Assembly: GCF_021245735.1 (NCBI RefSeq)
Contig: NZ_JAJISB010000018.1
Coordinates: 57,096 to 121,095 of the forward strand
Source: Brevibacillus daliensis
GTDB lineage: Bacteria; Bacillota; Bacilli; Brevibacillales; Brevibacillaceae
Reading direction: 5' to 3'
Length of the DNA stretch: 64,000 nucleotides
Shown here: one piece after another, positions 26,482-33,895 of the stretch
Numbering within the stretch: position 1 is the first letter of the stretch
How the letters are laid out: the number at the start of each line of letters is the position of its first letter
Notes under the pieces: model-generated
Databases searched by the model: none
The model's input: the letters and a program-made list of their open reading frames with translations, nothing else
Told to the model about the DNA's origin: nothing
Program-made: the position numbers and the translations under genes

Positions 26482-27036
26482 ACAACCAAACATAACAATA
26501 CTAAATCCCTTTATATCGTGAGAAACAATAATAGGGATACTTGTATTGAAATGAAGGTTATTTTACCATTGTGGTTGTACATGATTTATTTATGAAAATT
26601 GTTAATCAGATTGGTGGGTTTCTAATTATTCAAAACCAGGCGTTACGAGATCGATTAAAAGAGGTATCATGGGGTGCATAGAGTGAAGAGCCTTAACCAT
26701 TTAAGCATCAAACTCGTAATATCTGGTAACTGTGGAAAGTTACGATAGTATGAAACTTGTTTACTTTAACCTCCAATAAACAAATATTGAGAAGGTATGA
26801 CTTTTATCTACTGTGAAAAAGTCATGCCTCTTTTTTTCTGAATGGGATCATCAACAGTCGAATGGACTTCGGTAGATTTATTCCTATGAACCTATCAATA
26901 GAAAACGTGTAACTATCTAGACAATTGGTTTACTTGCTAGCATATTCAGTATAGTAGGATAGGAAGGACGGTTTGTAGTAAACTATCTGTAACTAGTAGA
27001 TAAATGAATGGACGAAAGAAAGAGAGATGCGTACAT
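26482..27036. other. Non-coding gap with a short remnant-like frame
   Basis: 555 bp without a credible gene. A 43-codon plus-strand frame ending with a TAG near 26680 reads GYFTIVVVHDLFMKIVNQIG and stops in RLKEVSWGA; it lacks a start signal and no family is recognised, so it could be the tail of a lost gene. A terminator lies at 26793-26838. The final 150 bp is presumably the promoter of the next Nudix gene. Confidence 0.4.
26793..26838 (+). terminator. Rho-independent terminator
   Basis: AGGTATGACTTTT pairs with AAAAGTCATGCCT (one mismatch) followed by CTTTTTTTC. It lies 310 bp after the regulator gene with nothing intact between. Confidence 0.75.
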
Positions 27037-27603
27037 ATGAAGTATATTGAACAAATAAATCATTTCATTCCCGAACATGAACAAGATGCTAATGATAAAC
27101 GATTAATTCTGGATTACATCAAACAGTTTCCCCATAATATTCTGCTAAGGGAAAATGAGCTTGCCCATATTACGAGCTCTGGTTTAATTGTAAACGAACA
27201 ATTTGATAAAGTTCTGATGGTTCACCACAATATTTACAACACGTGGGCTTGGACAGGTGGACATGCCGATGGGGACACTGACTTACTATATGTGGCAGTA
27301 AAAGAGGCTAAGGAAGAAACGGGAGTAGAAGAAGTAAGGGCGCTAAGTGAAGATATTATTTCGATAGATATCTTGCCCGTTTTGGGTCACATGAAAAGAG
27401 GAAAGTATGTAAGCGCACATTTGCACCTGAATGTTTCCTACCTGTTACTTGCTGATGAATCAAGTACGCTTACCATAAACGAGGCAGAAAACAGTGGTGT
27501 AAAGTGGCTGGAAATCGATAAGCTGAATCAGTATTCAAATGAGCCTTATATGGTAGCGGTTTACGAGAAAATTATTGAACGAGGAAGAAGACTGTACAGA
27601 TAG
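27037..27603 (+). CDS. NUDIX hydrolase
   Basis: A 188-residue Nudix protein. The N-terminal helix-rich part (YIEQINHFIPEHEQDANDKR) precedes a Nudix domain with TGGHADGDTDLLYVAVKEAK followed by EETG, i.e. a Nudix box with KE for RE and the catalytic EE retained. The flanking strands VLMVHHNIYNTWAWTGG fit. ATG 27037 follows AAAGAGAG; an in-frame ATG at 27004 is possible. It interrupts the interval between the RpiR regulator and the PTS cluster and shows no obvious link to it. Substrate unknown. Confidence 0.85.
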   Translation: MKYIEQINHFIPEHEQDANDKRLILDYIKQFPHNILLRENELAHITSSGLIVNEQFDKVLMVHHNIYNTWAWTGGHADGDTDLLYVAVKEAKEETGVEEVRALSEDIISIDILPVLGHMKRGKYVSAHLHLNVSYLLLADESSTLTINEAENSGVKWLEIDKLNQYSNEPYMVAVYEKIIERGRRLYR

Positions 27604-27764
27604 TATAAGCAGGCGTGGTATTAAATTTTTGTCTCCCCAAGATAAATCAGTAAAAAAACGGATTGGGTTAGAAATGGAAGGACAGGAAACATATTTATAC
27701 CCCCTAAAATCTTTGGTTTTTCCAAAAACACGACTTTTGCAGCAGTCTCAGTTAATTAAACGAG

Positions 27765-27802
27765 AAACGAGCCTTAGAAGCGATTCTAGAGGCTCGTTTT
27801 TC
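27765..27802 (+). terminator. Rho-independent terminator
   Basis: AAACGAGCC pairs with GGCTCGTTT, with an inner TAGAA/TTCTA stem, followed by TTTTTC. Confidence 0.85.
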
Positions 27803-27871
27803 GTTGACTGTTTTATTGTTCTGAAAAAAGTGGACTTTTGCAATGCTCTCTAAATAGCTTTAGGGGCTCTT

Positions 27872-28069
27872 TTAAAAAGGAGTGTCACCTTGATGATTTC
27901 TGGTTTCATTCAAGTAAGTTTCTTTATAGACCATGTTAGAACAACTTGAGTTCTTTATAGCTGTTTCTAACTCCTCTTGTGTTTTTTTCTTTTTACTTAT
28001 GCGATCATACAGGTATCCAAACAAGAGAAAACCCCCAACTATAATTAATACAAATATTCCTAAAGTCAT
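27872..28069 (-). CDS. Small single-pass membrane protein
   Basis: A 65-residue protein: one N-terminal membrane helix (LGIFVLIIVGGFLLFGYLY), then a basic cluster (RISKKKK) and a polar tail with one Cys. The orientation expected from the basic cluster is C-terminus inside. An excellent AAGGAGGG ribosome-binding site 6-7 bp before the ATG supports a real gene. No family recognised. Confidence 0.7.
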   Translation of the reverse strand: MTLGIFVLIIVGGFLLFGYLYDRISKKKKTQEELETAIKNSSCSNMVYKETYLNETRNHQGDTPF

Positions 28070-28371
28070 GAACTACCCTCCTTGTCGAATTCTTTTTTTA
28101 TACCTTTATTTTACATAATATACAAATTGATGCTTATGATGTAGTAAAAGGTTAGTACCCATTTCTTACGACAAAAAAATATCAACCACTCTTCTGGGGC
28201 TTCTATTGTTCTTATAGCCATTTGGTTAGAAGGGAGACTAGATGACTTTATTTGAAGAATGCATCGAGTGTGAGTGGAACCGATAGACTTATATATGTAT
28301 CAGCGAGCGGACAATCTACAGCATCATAAAAAACGGTGATGATTTTCCCAGAAGAAGCTCGGAAGACTTAT

Positions 28372-28406
28372 AATCATAATTTGAAATAATATTTCATATT
28401 ATGATT
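28372..28406. promoter_or_regulatory. 35-bp near-perfect palindrome, candidate RpiR/MurR operator
   Basis: Left arm AATCATAATTTGAAATA (17 nt), a central A at 28389, then right arm TATTTCATATTATGATT; 16 of 17 positions pair. It ends 8 bp before a TTGACG -35 box. Its position and symmetry are those of an operator for the cell-wall-sugar operon; the RpiR-type protein encoded at 25630 is the nearest candidate ligand. Binding is inferred. Confidence 0.65.
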
Positions 28407-28414
28407 TAAAAATA

Positions 28415-28442
28415 TTGACGATTAATTTCAAGGTGGTAAAAT
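28415..28442 (+). promoter_or_regulatory. Sigma-A type promoter of the cell-wall-sugar operon
   Basis: TTGACG, a 16-bp spacer and TAAAAT. The predicted transcription start (about 28449) falls inside the cre site. Confidence 0.65.
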
Positions 28443-28457
28443 GGAAACGGATACAAA
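28441..28457 (+). promoter_or_regulatory. CcpA cre site
   Basis: ATGGAAACGGATACAAA fits the consensus WTGNAARCGNWWNCAWW at all 17 positions. Overlapping the -10 box and transcription start, it should confer glucose repression by CcpA/HPr-Ser-P on the operon. Confidence 0.75.
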
Positions 28458-28473
28458 AAATGGCAGAAGGTGA

Positions 28474-28905
28474 ATCCATGCTAAAAAAGTAAGTAAAGCG
28501 TGTAATGAAAATGCTGAGGTAAGTAGGTATGCAGATGTTGCGATTGAAGTAGTACCTGGACCAGAAGTACTAACAGGCTCCACACGCTTAAAAGCAGGAA
28601 CTGCCCAGAAACTGGTACTTAACATGATCTCCACCTGTTCGATGATAGGCATAGGCAAGGTATTTAAAAACCTGATGGTAGACATACAGCCAACCAATGC
28701 CAAGTTGGTGGAACGATTGAAACGGATTATCATGCAAGCAACAGGAGTTTCATATGATAAATCGTCTGATTATTACGAAAAATTAAATGGTAATGTTAAG
28801 GCAGCTATCGTTATGATCTTGGCTCCATGCTCTTATCAGGAGGCTTTGGATCGGTTGCAAAAGAGTGAAGGATTTGTTCGACAAGCATTACACCTAGAAA
28901 AGTAA
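28474..28905 (+). pseudogene. murQ: N-acetylmuramic acid 6-phosphate etherase (MurQ), N-terminally truncated
   Basis: MurQ cleaves the lactyl ether of MurNAc-6-P. Only the C-terminal ~140 residues remain: SRYADVAIEVVPGPEVLTGS, RLKAGTAQKLVLNMIST, DIQPTNAKLVERLKRI and AIVMIL are clear MurQ segments. The N-terminal SIS half, which carries the catalytic glutamates in E. coli MurQ, is missing. The frame opens after TGA at 28471. An ATG at 28478 with GAAGGTGA upstream encodes only Met-Leu-Lys-Lys before a stop, but lies in the +1 frame: a -1 slip at A AAA AAG would join it to the murQ frame. The etherase is therefore probably inactive. Promoter and operator upstream look intact. Confidence 0.82.
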
Positions 28906-28920
28906 GCTGTTCTCTTACAG

Positions 28921-28946
28921 AACAAAACGGTCATGACCGTTTTGTT
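28921..28946. promoter_or_regulatory. Perfect 26-bp palindrome before EIIB
   Basis: AACAAAACGGTCA and TGACCGTTTTGTT are exact inverse complements with no spacer. It is 15 bp after the murQ stop. It could be an operator or an RNA processing/attenuation hairpin; no T-run longer than 4 follows. Confidence 0.6.
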
Positions 28947-28975
28947 GGACGGCGAGCGGTCACATCCAATTTTAT

Positions 28976-28997
28976 GAAAAACGTCGAGACGTTTTTC
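28976..28997. promoter_or_regulatory. Second palindrome before EIIB
   Basis: GAAAAACGTC and GACGTTTTTC are perfect 10-bp arms flanking GA. It ends about 9 bp before the ribosome-binding site of the EIIB gene, so the mRNA hairpin could stabilise the message or affect translation. Confidence 0.55.
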
Positions 28998-29018
28998 ACA
29001 GAAAAAAGGAGGAGTTCC

Positions 29019-29324
29019 ATGCGGGTATTATTCGTTTGTTCAGCTGGAATGTCTAGTGCCATTGTAGTAAATGCCTTAAAAAAGGAGGCGGAAAAACAGG
29101 GAGTAGCGGTTGAGGTTAAAGCAGTCAGCACTCAGGAGTTCGGTGAGGAGGTAAAAAATGGCTGGGACGTAGCAATGGTGGCTCCACAGGTACGCCATCG
29201 TTTTAATCAGTTAAAACAAGAGGCGGATGGGGCTTCCGTTCCATGTGAATTGATTCCTCCACAGGGCTATACACCGCTTGGAGGCCCCATTTTACTTAAA
29301 AAAGTGAAGGAAATGACCACCTAA
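29019..29324 (+). CDS. PTS lactose/cellobiose family EIIB component
   Basis: The phosphocarrier that passes phosphate from EIIA to the incoming sugar. The 101-residue protein starts with the active-site cysteine loop VLFVCSAGMSSAIVVNAL, and contains the KNGWDVAMVAPQVRHRF segment typical of the family. The start at 29019 follows AAGGAGGAG; an upstream in-frame ATG at 28974 falls within a palindrome and is unlikely. It is the first intact gene after the operon promoter and is followed 44 bp later by EIIC. Confidence 0.92.
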   Translation: MRVLFVCSAGMSSAIVVNALKKEAEKQGVAVEVKAVSTQEFGEEVKNGWDVAMVAPQVRHRFNQLKQEADGASVPCELIPPQGYTPLGGPILLKKVKEMTT

Positions 29325-29368
29325 GAATCCACTCCGGTCATGAATGGAGAAGTAAAGGAGGAAATTTT

Positions 29369-30652
29369 ATGAACGGGTTTATCGATTTTTTGGATCGACG
29401 CTTATCTGGACCGATCGCTCGAATAGCTGAACAACGGCATCTGCGTGCAATTCGTGACGGTGTTATTTCAGCCTTACCTTTCATTATTGTGGGGAGCTTT
29501 TTCCTCATTATTGCCTTTCCACCTTTTCCAGAAGATTGGGCTATCTCGTTATGGGCAAAGGAGAATGTGGCAAAAATTCTAATCCCGTACCGGATGACCA
29601 TGTTTATTATGTCTCTCTACATTGCCTTTGGAGTGGGGTACAATCTCGCCAAAAGCTACAAGATTGATCCGTTAGCTGGCGCGCAAATTTCTGTAATGGC
29701 GTTATTAATGACGATTGCGCCAAAAGCAATACCTGATGTTGGATTCGTTCTTCCAATGGGTAACCTGGGGGGACAGGGATTGTTTGTTACCATGTTAGTC
29801 ACCATTATTGCTGTAGAAATTCTGCGTTTTTGTAAGCAACGCAATCTGACCATTCGCTTACCTGAACAGGTACCGCCCTCGTTATTACGTTCATTTGAGG
29901 CTTTGATTCCTATCGCAATTGTACTTCTCTTAATGACTCTGGTAACCGTTGTATTTAATCTTGATTTACACGCACTAATTGGTAAAGCAGTTGCTCCACT
30001 GGTAACAGCAGGTGACAGCATCTTTGGGGTTTTGATTCCGGTCTTTTTAATTACTTTTTTCTGGGCTTTTGGTATCCATGGTGTTTCGATTGTAGGTACA
30101 ATTGCTCGTCCTCTTTGGGAAGTTTACCTAGGGAATAATGCGGAGGCAGTTGCATCCGGTCAGGCTACGCTTCCTCACATTGCTCCAGAAACCTTTTATC
30201 AATGGTTCATCTGGATTGGCGGATCAGGAGCAACAATGGGATTAGTGCTCTGTATGTTGTTATTTGCTAAATCGCGCTATTCCAAAACATTAGGAAAAAC
30301 AGTTGTTACTCCTAGCATTTTTAATATTAATGAACCTGTTATCTTTGGTATTCCAATCGTTTTGAATCCAATCATGGTAATTCCATTTGTAATCGTACCA
30401 CTGATTACAGCAACACTTTCTTACTATGTTACTGTTCTTGGGTTCGTCAACCCGACTTATATTAAAGTTCCTTGGACGCTACCTGCACCGATTGGAGCTT
30501 ATCTGTCTACTGGTGGTGATTGGCGAGCAATCATACTGGTTGTGGTAAACATTCTGATTTCGTTCCTTATATATCTGCCATTCTTCAAAATGTACGATAA
30601 TAGACTGGTTGAACAGGAAAATGAGGAGAACAGTGTAGAAACAACTGTATAG
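29369..30652 (+). CDS. PTS lactose/cellobiose family EIIC permease
   Basis: A 427-residue integral membrane permease with about ten helices that imports and phosphorylates its sugar together with EIIB and EIIA. The N-terminus (LDRRLSGPIARIAEQRHLRA) and the motif IFNINEPVIFGIPIVLNP are diagnostic of the lactose/cellobiose/chitobiose family. FFWAFGIHGVSIVG is also family-typical. ATG follows AAGGAGG. Known relatives take up cellobiose, chitobiose or lactose; the surrounding anmK, murQ fragment and BadF-type kinase suggest an amino sugar or a muropeptide-derived sugar. That is different from Bacillus MurP, which is a glucose-family EIIBC. Confidence 0.92.
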   Translation: MNGFIDFLDRRLSGPIARIAEQRHLRAIRDGVISALPFIIVGSFFLIIAFPPFPEDWAISLWAKENVAKILIPYRMTMFIMSLYIAFGVGYNLAKSYKIDPLAGAQISVMALLMTIAPKAIPDVGFVLPMGNLGGQGLFVTMLVTIIAVEILRFCKQRNLTIRLPEQVPPSLLRSFEALIPIAIVLLLMTLVTVVFNLDLHALIGKAVAPLVTAGDSIFGVLIPVFLITFFWAFGIHGVSIVGTIARPLWEVYLGNNAEAVASGQATLPHIAPETFYQWFIWIGGSGATMGLVLCMLLFAKSRYSKTLGKTVVTPSIFNINEPVIFGIPIVLNPIMVIPFVIVPLITATLSYYVTVLGFVNPTYIKVPWTLPAPIGAYLSTGGDWRAIILVVVNILISFLIYLPFFKMYDNRLVEQENEENSVETTV

Positions 30653-30703
30653 AAAGCAGGATTTGTGCAGGATGTGCACGGAATGAAAGTGAGCTAAAGT
30701 TTC

Positions 30704-30728
30704 GGGGGAACAATCGTTTCCCCCTTAT
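30704..30728 (+). terminator. Weak terminator-like hairpin after EIIC
   Basis: GGGGGAA and TTCCCCC pair around a 7-nt loop, followed by TTATT. It may reduce read-through between EIIC and the downstream genes. Confidence 0.5.
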
Positions 30729-30858
30729 TCGTTATTATTCGATTTATCTTACACATCGTTATGTTGAGGTACGCTTATGTACATTTTTTGGCGACCTTCC
30801 ATTTTCACATAACTGTGTGGCGAGAATCATGAAGGATTTCCTATTAGGAGGCTTGTAT

Positions 30859-31143
30859 ATGGATACAGGAAATAAATTGCTCCGTTTTCGCTGGAAAAGC
30901 GCCATTTTCTTTTTCGGATTTGTAGTAGGACTGAACTTACTGTTGGTACCTGTTCTCTCTTGGTTTGGTTTATCTGATCAGCTTAGTCTATTTATTGTAA
31001 ATAGCGTTGGTTGTGGTGTTGGGGTGAGTATTGTGATGCTTCGATTGGAAGGCAAGTACCAAAGCCGTAAACAAGCCACTCGTTATACGCTAGGGGCGTT
31101 AGCGGTCTGTACAGCTCTAAGTTATTATCTGATTTATCTATAA
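30859..31143 (+). CDS. Small membrane protein in the PTS cluster
   Basis: A 94-residue protein with three predicted membrane helices (SAIFFFGFVVGLNLLLVPVL; LSLFIVNSVGCGVGVSIVML; YTLGALAVCTALSYYLIYL). The start at 30859 follows TTAGGAGGC; a GTG/ATG further upstream has no site. It lies between EIIC and anmK, 32 bp before the latter. I do not recognise a family; by position it may assist the transport system or simply share its transcript. Confidence 0.7.
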   Translation: MDTGNKLLRFRWKSAIFFFGFVVGLNLLLVPVLSWFGLSDQLSLFIVNSVGCGVGVSIVMLRLEGKYQSRKQATRYTLGALAVCTALSYYLIYL

Positions 31144-31175
31144 AATGATCTGCAGTTTTAAGGGGGTGTAATCAT

Positions 31176-32330
31176 TTGGGTCTCTATGTTGGTTTGATGA
31201 CAGGAACATCACTTGATGGGATAGATGCCGCTTTGGTAGAGATAGAGGAGGCGAATACTGGGCCGAATGTTACCATGCTTGATTTTGTCACGCTTCCTTT
31301 TTCAGAGGAAGAACGAGAGACGATCATGAAAGCTTCTTCTGTCGATACATCCGACGTCCAGCTCATTTGTAGTCTGAATTTTCACCTAGGAGAAAAGCTG
31401 GCTGAAGCAGTAGAAATCATATGTAAAAAGAACGGCATTCCAGCTGAAAAACTAACAGCGATTGGTTCACATGGACAAACAATCTATCATCAACCACAGC
31501 CAACAGGTAATTATAGAGCTTCCACACTTCAAATTGGAGAGCCAGCAGTAATCGCTTATCGAAGTAATGCTACTGTTGTTGCCAACTTTCGAGTGATGGA
31601 TATGGCAGCAGGTGGTCAGGGTGCACCATTAGTGCCATACACGGAATGGAAATTATTCAGAGATCAACATAAAAATCGGCTGCTCCAAAACATCGGTGGA
31701 ATTGCCAATGTAACAGTACTTCCTGCTCGGGCAAATTTACATGAGATACTTGCTTTTGATACAGGACCGGGGAACATGATTATCGATGAATTGTGCAAGC
31801 GTTTCTTCTGTCTCCCATTTGATGGGGGCGGGGAATTGGCTGCACAAGGAAAAGTAGATGAGGGTGTCCTTGATTATTGCTTACAAGATTCATATTTTAA
31901 GCAAAAACCGCCTAAATCCACAGGAAGAGAATTATTTGGTACATCCTATGTCAATCAATTAGTAGCTACATTCACAGATTTATCTGCTTATGATTGGCTA
32001 GCAACCATGACAAAGTTTACCGCCATCACTATTGCAGATAGCTACAAACGTTTTATTTTTCCAAATTGGCATGTAGATGAAATCATTATCGGGGGTGGAG
32101 GTAGTTATAATCTGACTCTACTTCGAATGCTTGCAGAGGAACTAAAGGGGAGTTGTCAGATACGGACGCAAGAAGAACTGGGTTACTCTTCAGAAGCGAA
32201 GGAAGCGGTTGCCTTTGCGCTGTTAGCTCATGAAACCTTGCAAGGTAGAGCTTCTAATATTCCATCTGCAACGGGAGCAAAAGAGTGCGTCATTCTTGGT
32301 ACCATTACGTATCCACCAAGAATGAACTAG
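31176..32330 (+). CDS. anmK: Anhydro-N-acetylmuramic acid kinase
   Basis: It phosphorylates and opens 1,6-anhydroMurNAc to MurNAc-6-phosphate in cell-wall recycling. The 384-residue protein opens with the phosphate-binding LMTGTSLDGIDAALVEI, and contains GSHGQTIYHQP, QIGEPAVIA, the FRVMDMAAGGQGAPLVPY signature, and NIGGIANVT/DTGPGNMIIDEL, all diagnostic. A TTG at 31176 follows AAGGGGGTG. Its product needs a MurQ etherase, and the local murQ is truncated, so the pathway must use another MurQ or be broken. Confidence 0.95.
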   Translation: MGLYVGLMTGTSLDGIDAALVEIEEANTGPNVTMLDFVTLPFSEEERETIMKASSVDTSDVQLICSLNFHLGEKLAEAVEIICKKNGIPAEKLTAIGSHGQTIYHQPQPTGNYRASTLQIGEPAVIAYRSNATVVANFRVMDMAAGGQGAPLVPYTEWKLFRDQHKNRLLQNIGGIANVTVLPARANLHEILAFDTGPGNMIIDELCKRFFCLPFDGGGELAAQGKVDEGVLDYCLQDSYFKQKPPKSTGRELFGTSYVNQLVATFTDLSAYDWLATMTKFTAITIADSYKRFIFPNWHVDEIIIGGGGSYNLTLLRMLAEELKGSCQIRTQEELGYSSEAKEAVAFALLAHETLQGRASNIPSATGAKECVILGTITYPPRMN

Positions 32331-32387
32331 CATACGCATTCAATCTTTTCTAGTTGAAACGATTACAAAGAACGAGGGGGAAGATGA

Positions 32388-32720
32388 ATGAATCAGTTAC
32401 AGAACGAGAAAGAGATTTTTGAGATGATTGTTCATAGCGGAACGGCTCGTGGTATCGCGTTTGAAGCGTTAACAGCAGCAGAGGAATATGATTTTGCTAA
32501 AGCGGAGGAGCTAATGAAGCAGGCCCGCTATGAACTAGCTCTGGCACACCAAACACAGACAGATTTGATCCAGGCAGAATTAAACGGTGAGCCTGCGGAA
32601 AAGACGCTCCTACTCATACATGCCCAAGATCACTTCATGACCTCCATGAGCGAACAAAAATTGATTGAACACATGATTCGTATTCTTCGCAAGCTTAAGG
32701 AAGAGACAACGGATAAATAG
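32388..32720 (+). CDS. PTS lactose/cellobiose family EIIA component
   Basis: A 110-residue all-helical phosphocarrier forming a trimer in known relatives. The active-site His lies in LLLIHAQDHFMTSM (about residue 82), the conserved HxQDHxM motif of EIIA-Lac/Cel. The N-terminal helix (EIFEMIVHSGTARGIAFEAL) is typical. ATG is preceded by AGGGGGAAGATG. It completes the PTS started by EIIB and EIIC and is followed within 8 bp by the sugar kinase, showing a common operon. Confidence 0.93.
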   Translation: MNQLQNEKEIFEMIVHSGTARGIAFEALTAAEEYDFAKAEELMKQARYELALAHQTQTDLIQAELNGEPAEKTLLLIHAQDHFMTSMSEQKLIEHMIRILRKLKEETTDK

Positions 32721-32734
32721 ATGGAGGAATGAGT

Positions 32735-33631
32735 ATGCGGTACATCATTGGAGTGGATGGTGGTGGAACTAAAACAGTAGCGATTGCATATTCACTTGAT
32801 GGAGAAATTGTAAGCCATGGAGAAAGTGGCTATGGTAACGTGATGATTCAGGCGGAACAGGCAATCCTTCATGTCAAGGAAGCCATACAACAATGTCTGA
32901 TACCACTAGATAATCAAAAACTGGAGGCTATCAGTTTAGGACTTGCTGGAATGGCGAGTGGACAGTATCGAGATCAGTTGGAAAAGGAACTGGCGTTTTA
33001 CGGAGTGCCCATCCTTTTAACCACTGATGCTAGAATTGCTCATGCAGCAGTGTTACAAGGCGAAGACGGAATACTTGTGATTGCAGGAACGGGTTCCGTC
33101 GCCATTGTCTTGGAGAGGGAAAGAATTCAACTGGCAGGTGGATGGGGGCATCTTCTAGGTGATGAAGGAAGTGGCTACTGGATAGCGATTAAGGCATTTC
33201 AACATATGATCAGAGAAGAGGAAGAGTCGCTTCTGCGTAGTGGACTCAATGAGCGTATCCTGGGTGAAATAGAATGCAAGGAAGTATCCCAAGTGAAGCG
33301 ATTCGTTTATCAAGCCACCAAAGATCAGATAGCTAGATTAGCAGCAGTTGTGGCAGAAGGAGCAGAGCGAGGTTGTGAACAGGCTATGGCTATCTTGCAA
33401 GAAGCTGGACAATTACTTGCACACATGGCTGTTCGGCTATATCGGAAAACTAGTTTACCAGAGGATGTTTCTATCGGTTTAATGGGAGGTGTCCTTACTA
33501 ACAACATGCTGGTGAGAAGCAGTTTTACTGAATCGATTGCTAGCTATATGCCAAGAGCGAACGTAGTTGTTAGCTGTGAATCTCCAACAAAAGGGACATT
33601 GTATCTGGCGAAGAAACAATTGGGATTATAA
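32735..33631 (+). CDS. BadF/BadG/BcrA/BcrD ATPase family sugar kinase (GlcNAc/MurNAc kinase-like)
   Basis: A 298-residue ASKHA-fold kinase. The phosphate-1 loop is IIGVDGGGTKTVAIAY; DARIAHAAVL carries the catalytic Asp, and VIAGTGSVAIV is the phosphate-2 loop. GGWGHLLGDEGSGYWI is typical of N-acetylglucosamine kinase relatives, including clostridial MurK, which phosphorylates MurNAc and GlcNAc. The start at 32735 is chosen because GGAGG ends 7 bp upstream; the ATG at 32729 is too close. As the last gene of the PTS-anmK operon it probably handles a free amino sugar released in the cytosol. Confidence 0.85.
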   Translation: MRYIIGVDGGGTKTVAIAYSLDGEIVSHGESGYGNVMIQAEQAILHVKEAIQQCLIPLDNQKLEAISLGLAGMASGQYRDQLEKELAFYGVPILLTTDARIAHAAVLQGEDGILVIAGTGSVAIVLERERIQLAGGWGHLLGDEGSGYWIAIKAFQHMIREEEESLLRSGLNERILGEIECKEVSQVKRFVYQATKDQIARLAAVVAEGAERGCEQAMAILQEAGQLLAHMAVRLYRKTSLPEDVSIGLMGGVLTNNMLVRSSFTESIASYMPRANVVVSCESPTKGTLYLAKKQLGL

Positions 33632-33895
33632 CGTAATAAGGTCTGGAATATGGATCAGTATCGGTTATATGAATTAGCTGAGTACACTCGTACCTTTAGT
33701 CATGAGAGGTTCAAGAGAAGAAATCGGGATTAGGTTAGGAGAGCAGACATGGTTGGAAGATTTTCCAATCAGTAGTTTGTTCTTTTTTTTACAAACATTC
33801 ACAAATATTTGTAAATCAATGGTAACTATTTCCTTTGTGTTTCGTCATTATGATAGAGTGGAAGACCTATAAGTTAATAAAAATGAGGTGTAAGA

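Noticed and set aside
27575..27853. 92-codon plus-strand frame after the second Nudix gene
   Set aside because: It overlaps the Nudix end and runs through a perfect terminator hairpin.
28275..28320. GRLIYVGAG-like reading (DRLIYVSASGQ) upstream of the murQ promoter
   Set aside because: The short similarity to the MurQ N-terminal SIS motif has a stop soon after and no flanking support; probably chance.
32341..32370. cre-like TTGAAACGATTACA before EIIA
   Set aside because: One base short of the consensus spacing, so it does not fit cre.
33649..33732. 27-codon frame MDQYRLYELAEYTRTF...
   Set aside because: Weak RBS and no recognised family; perhaps a remnant but too short to claim.
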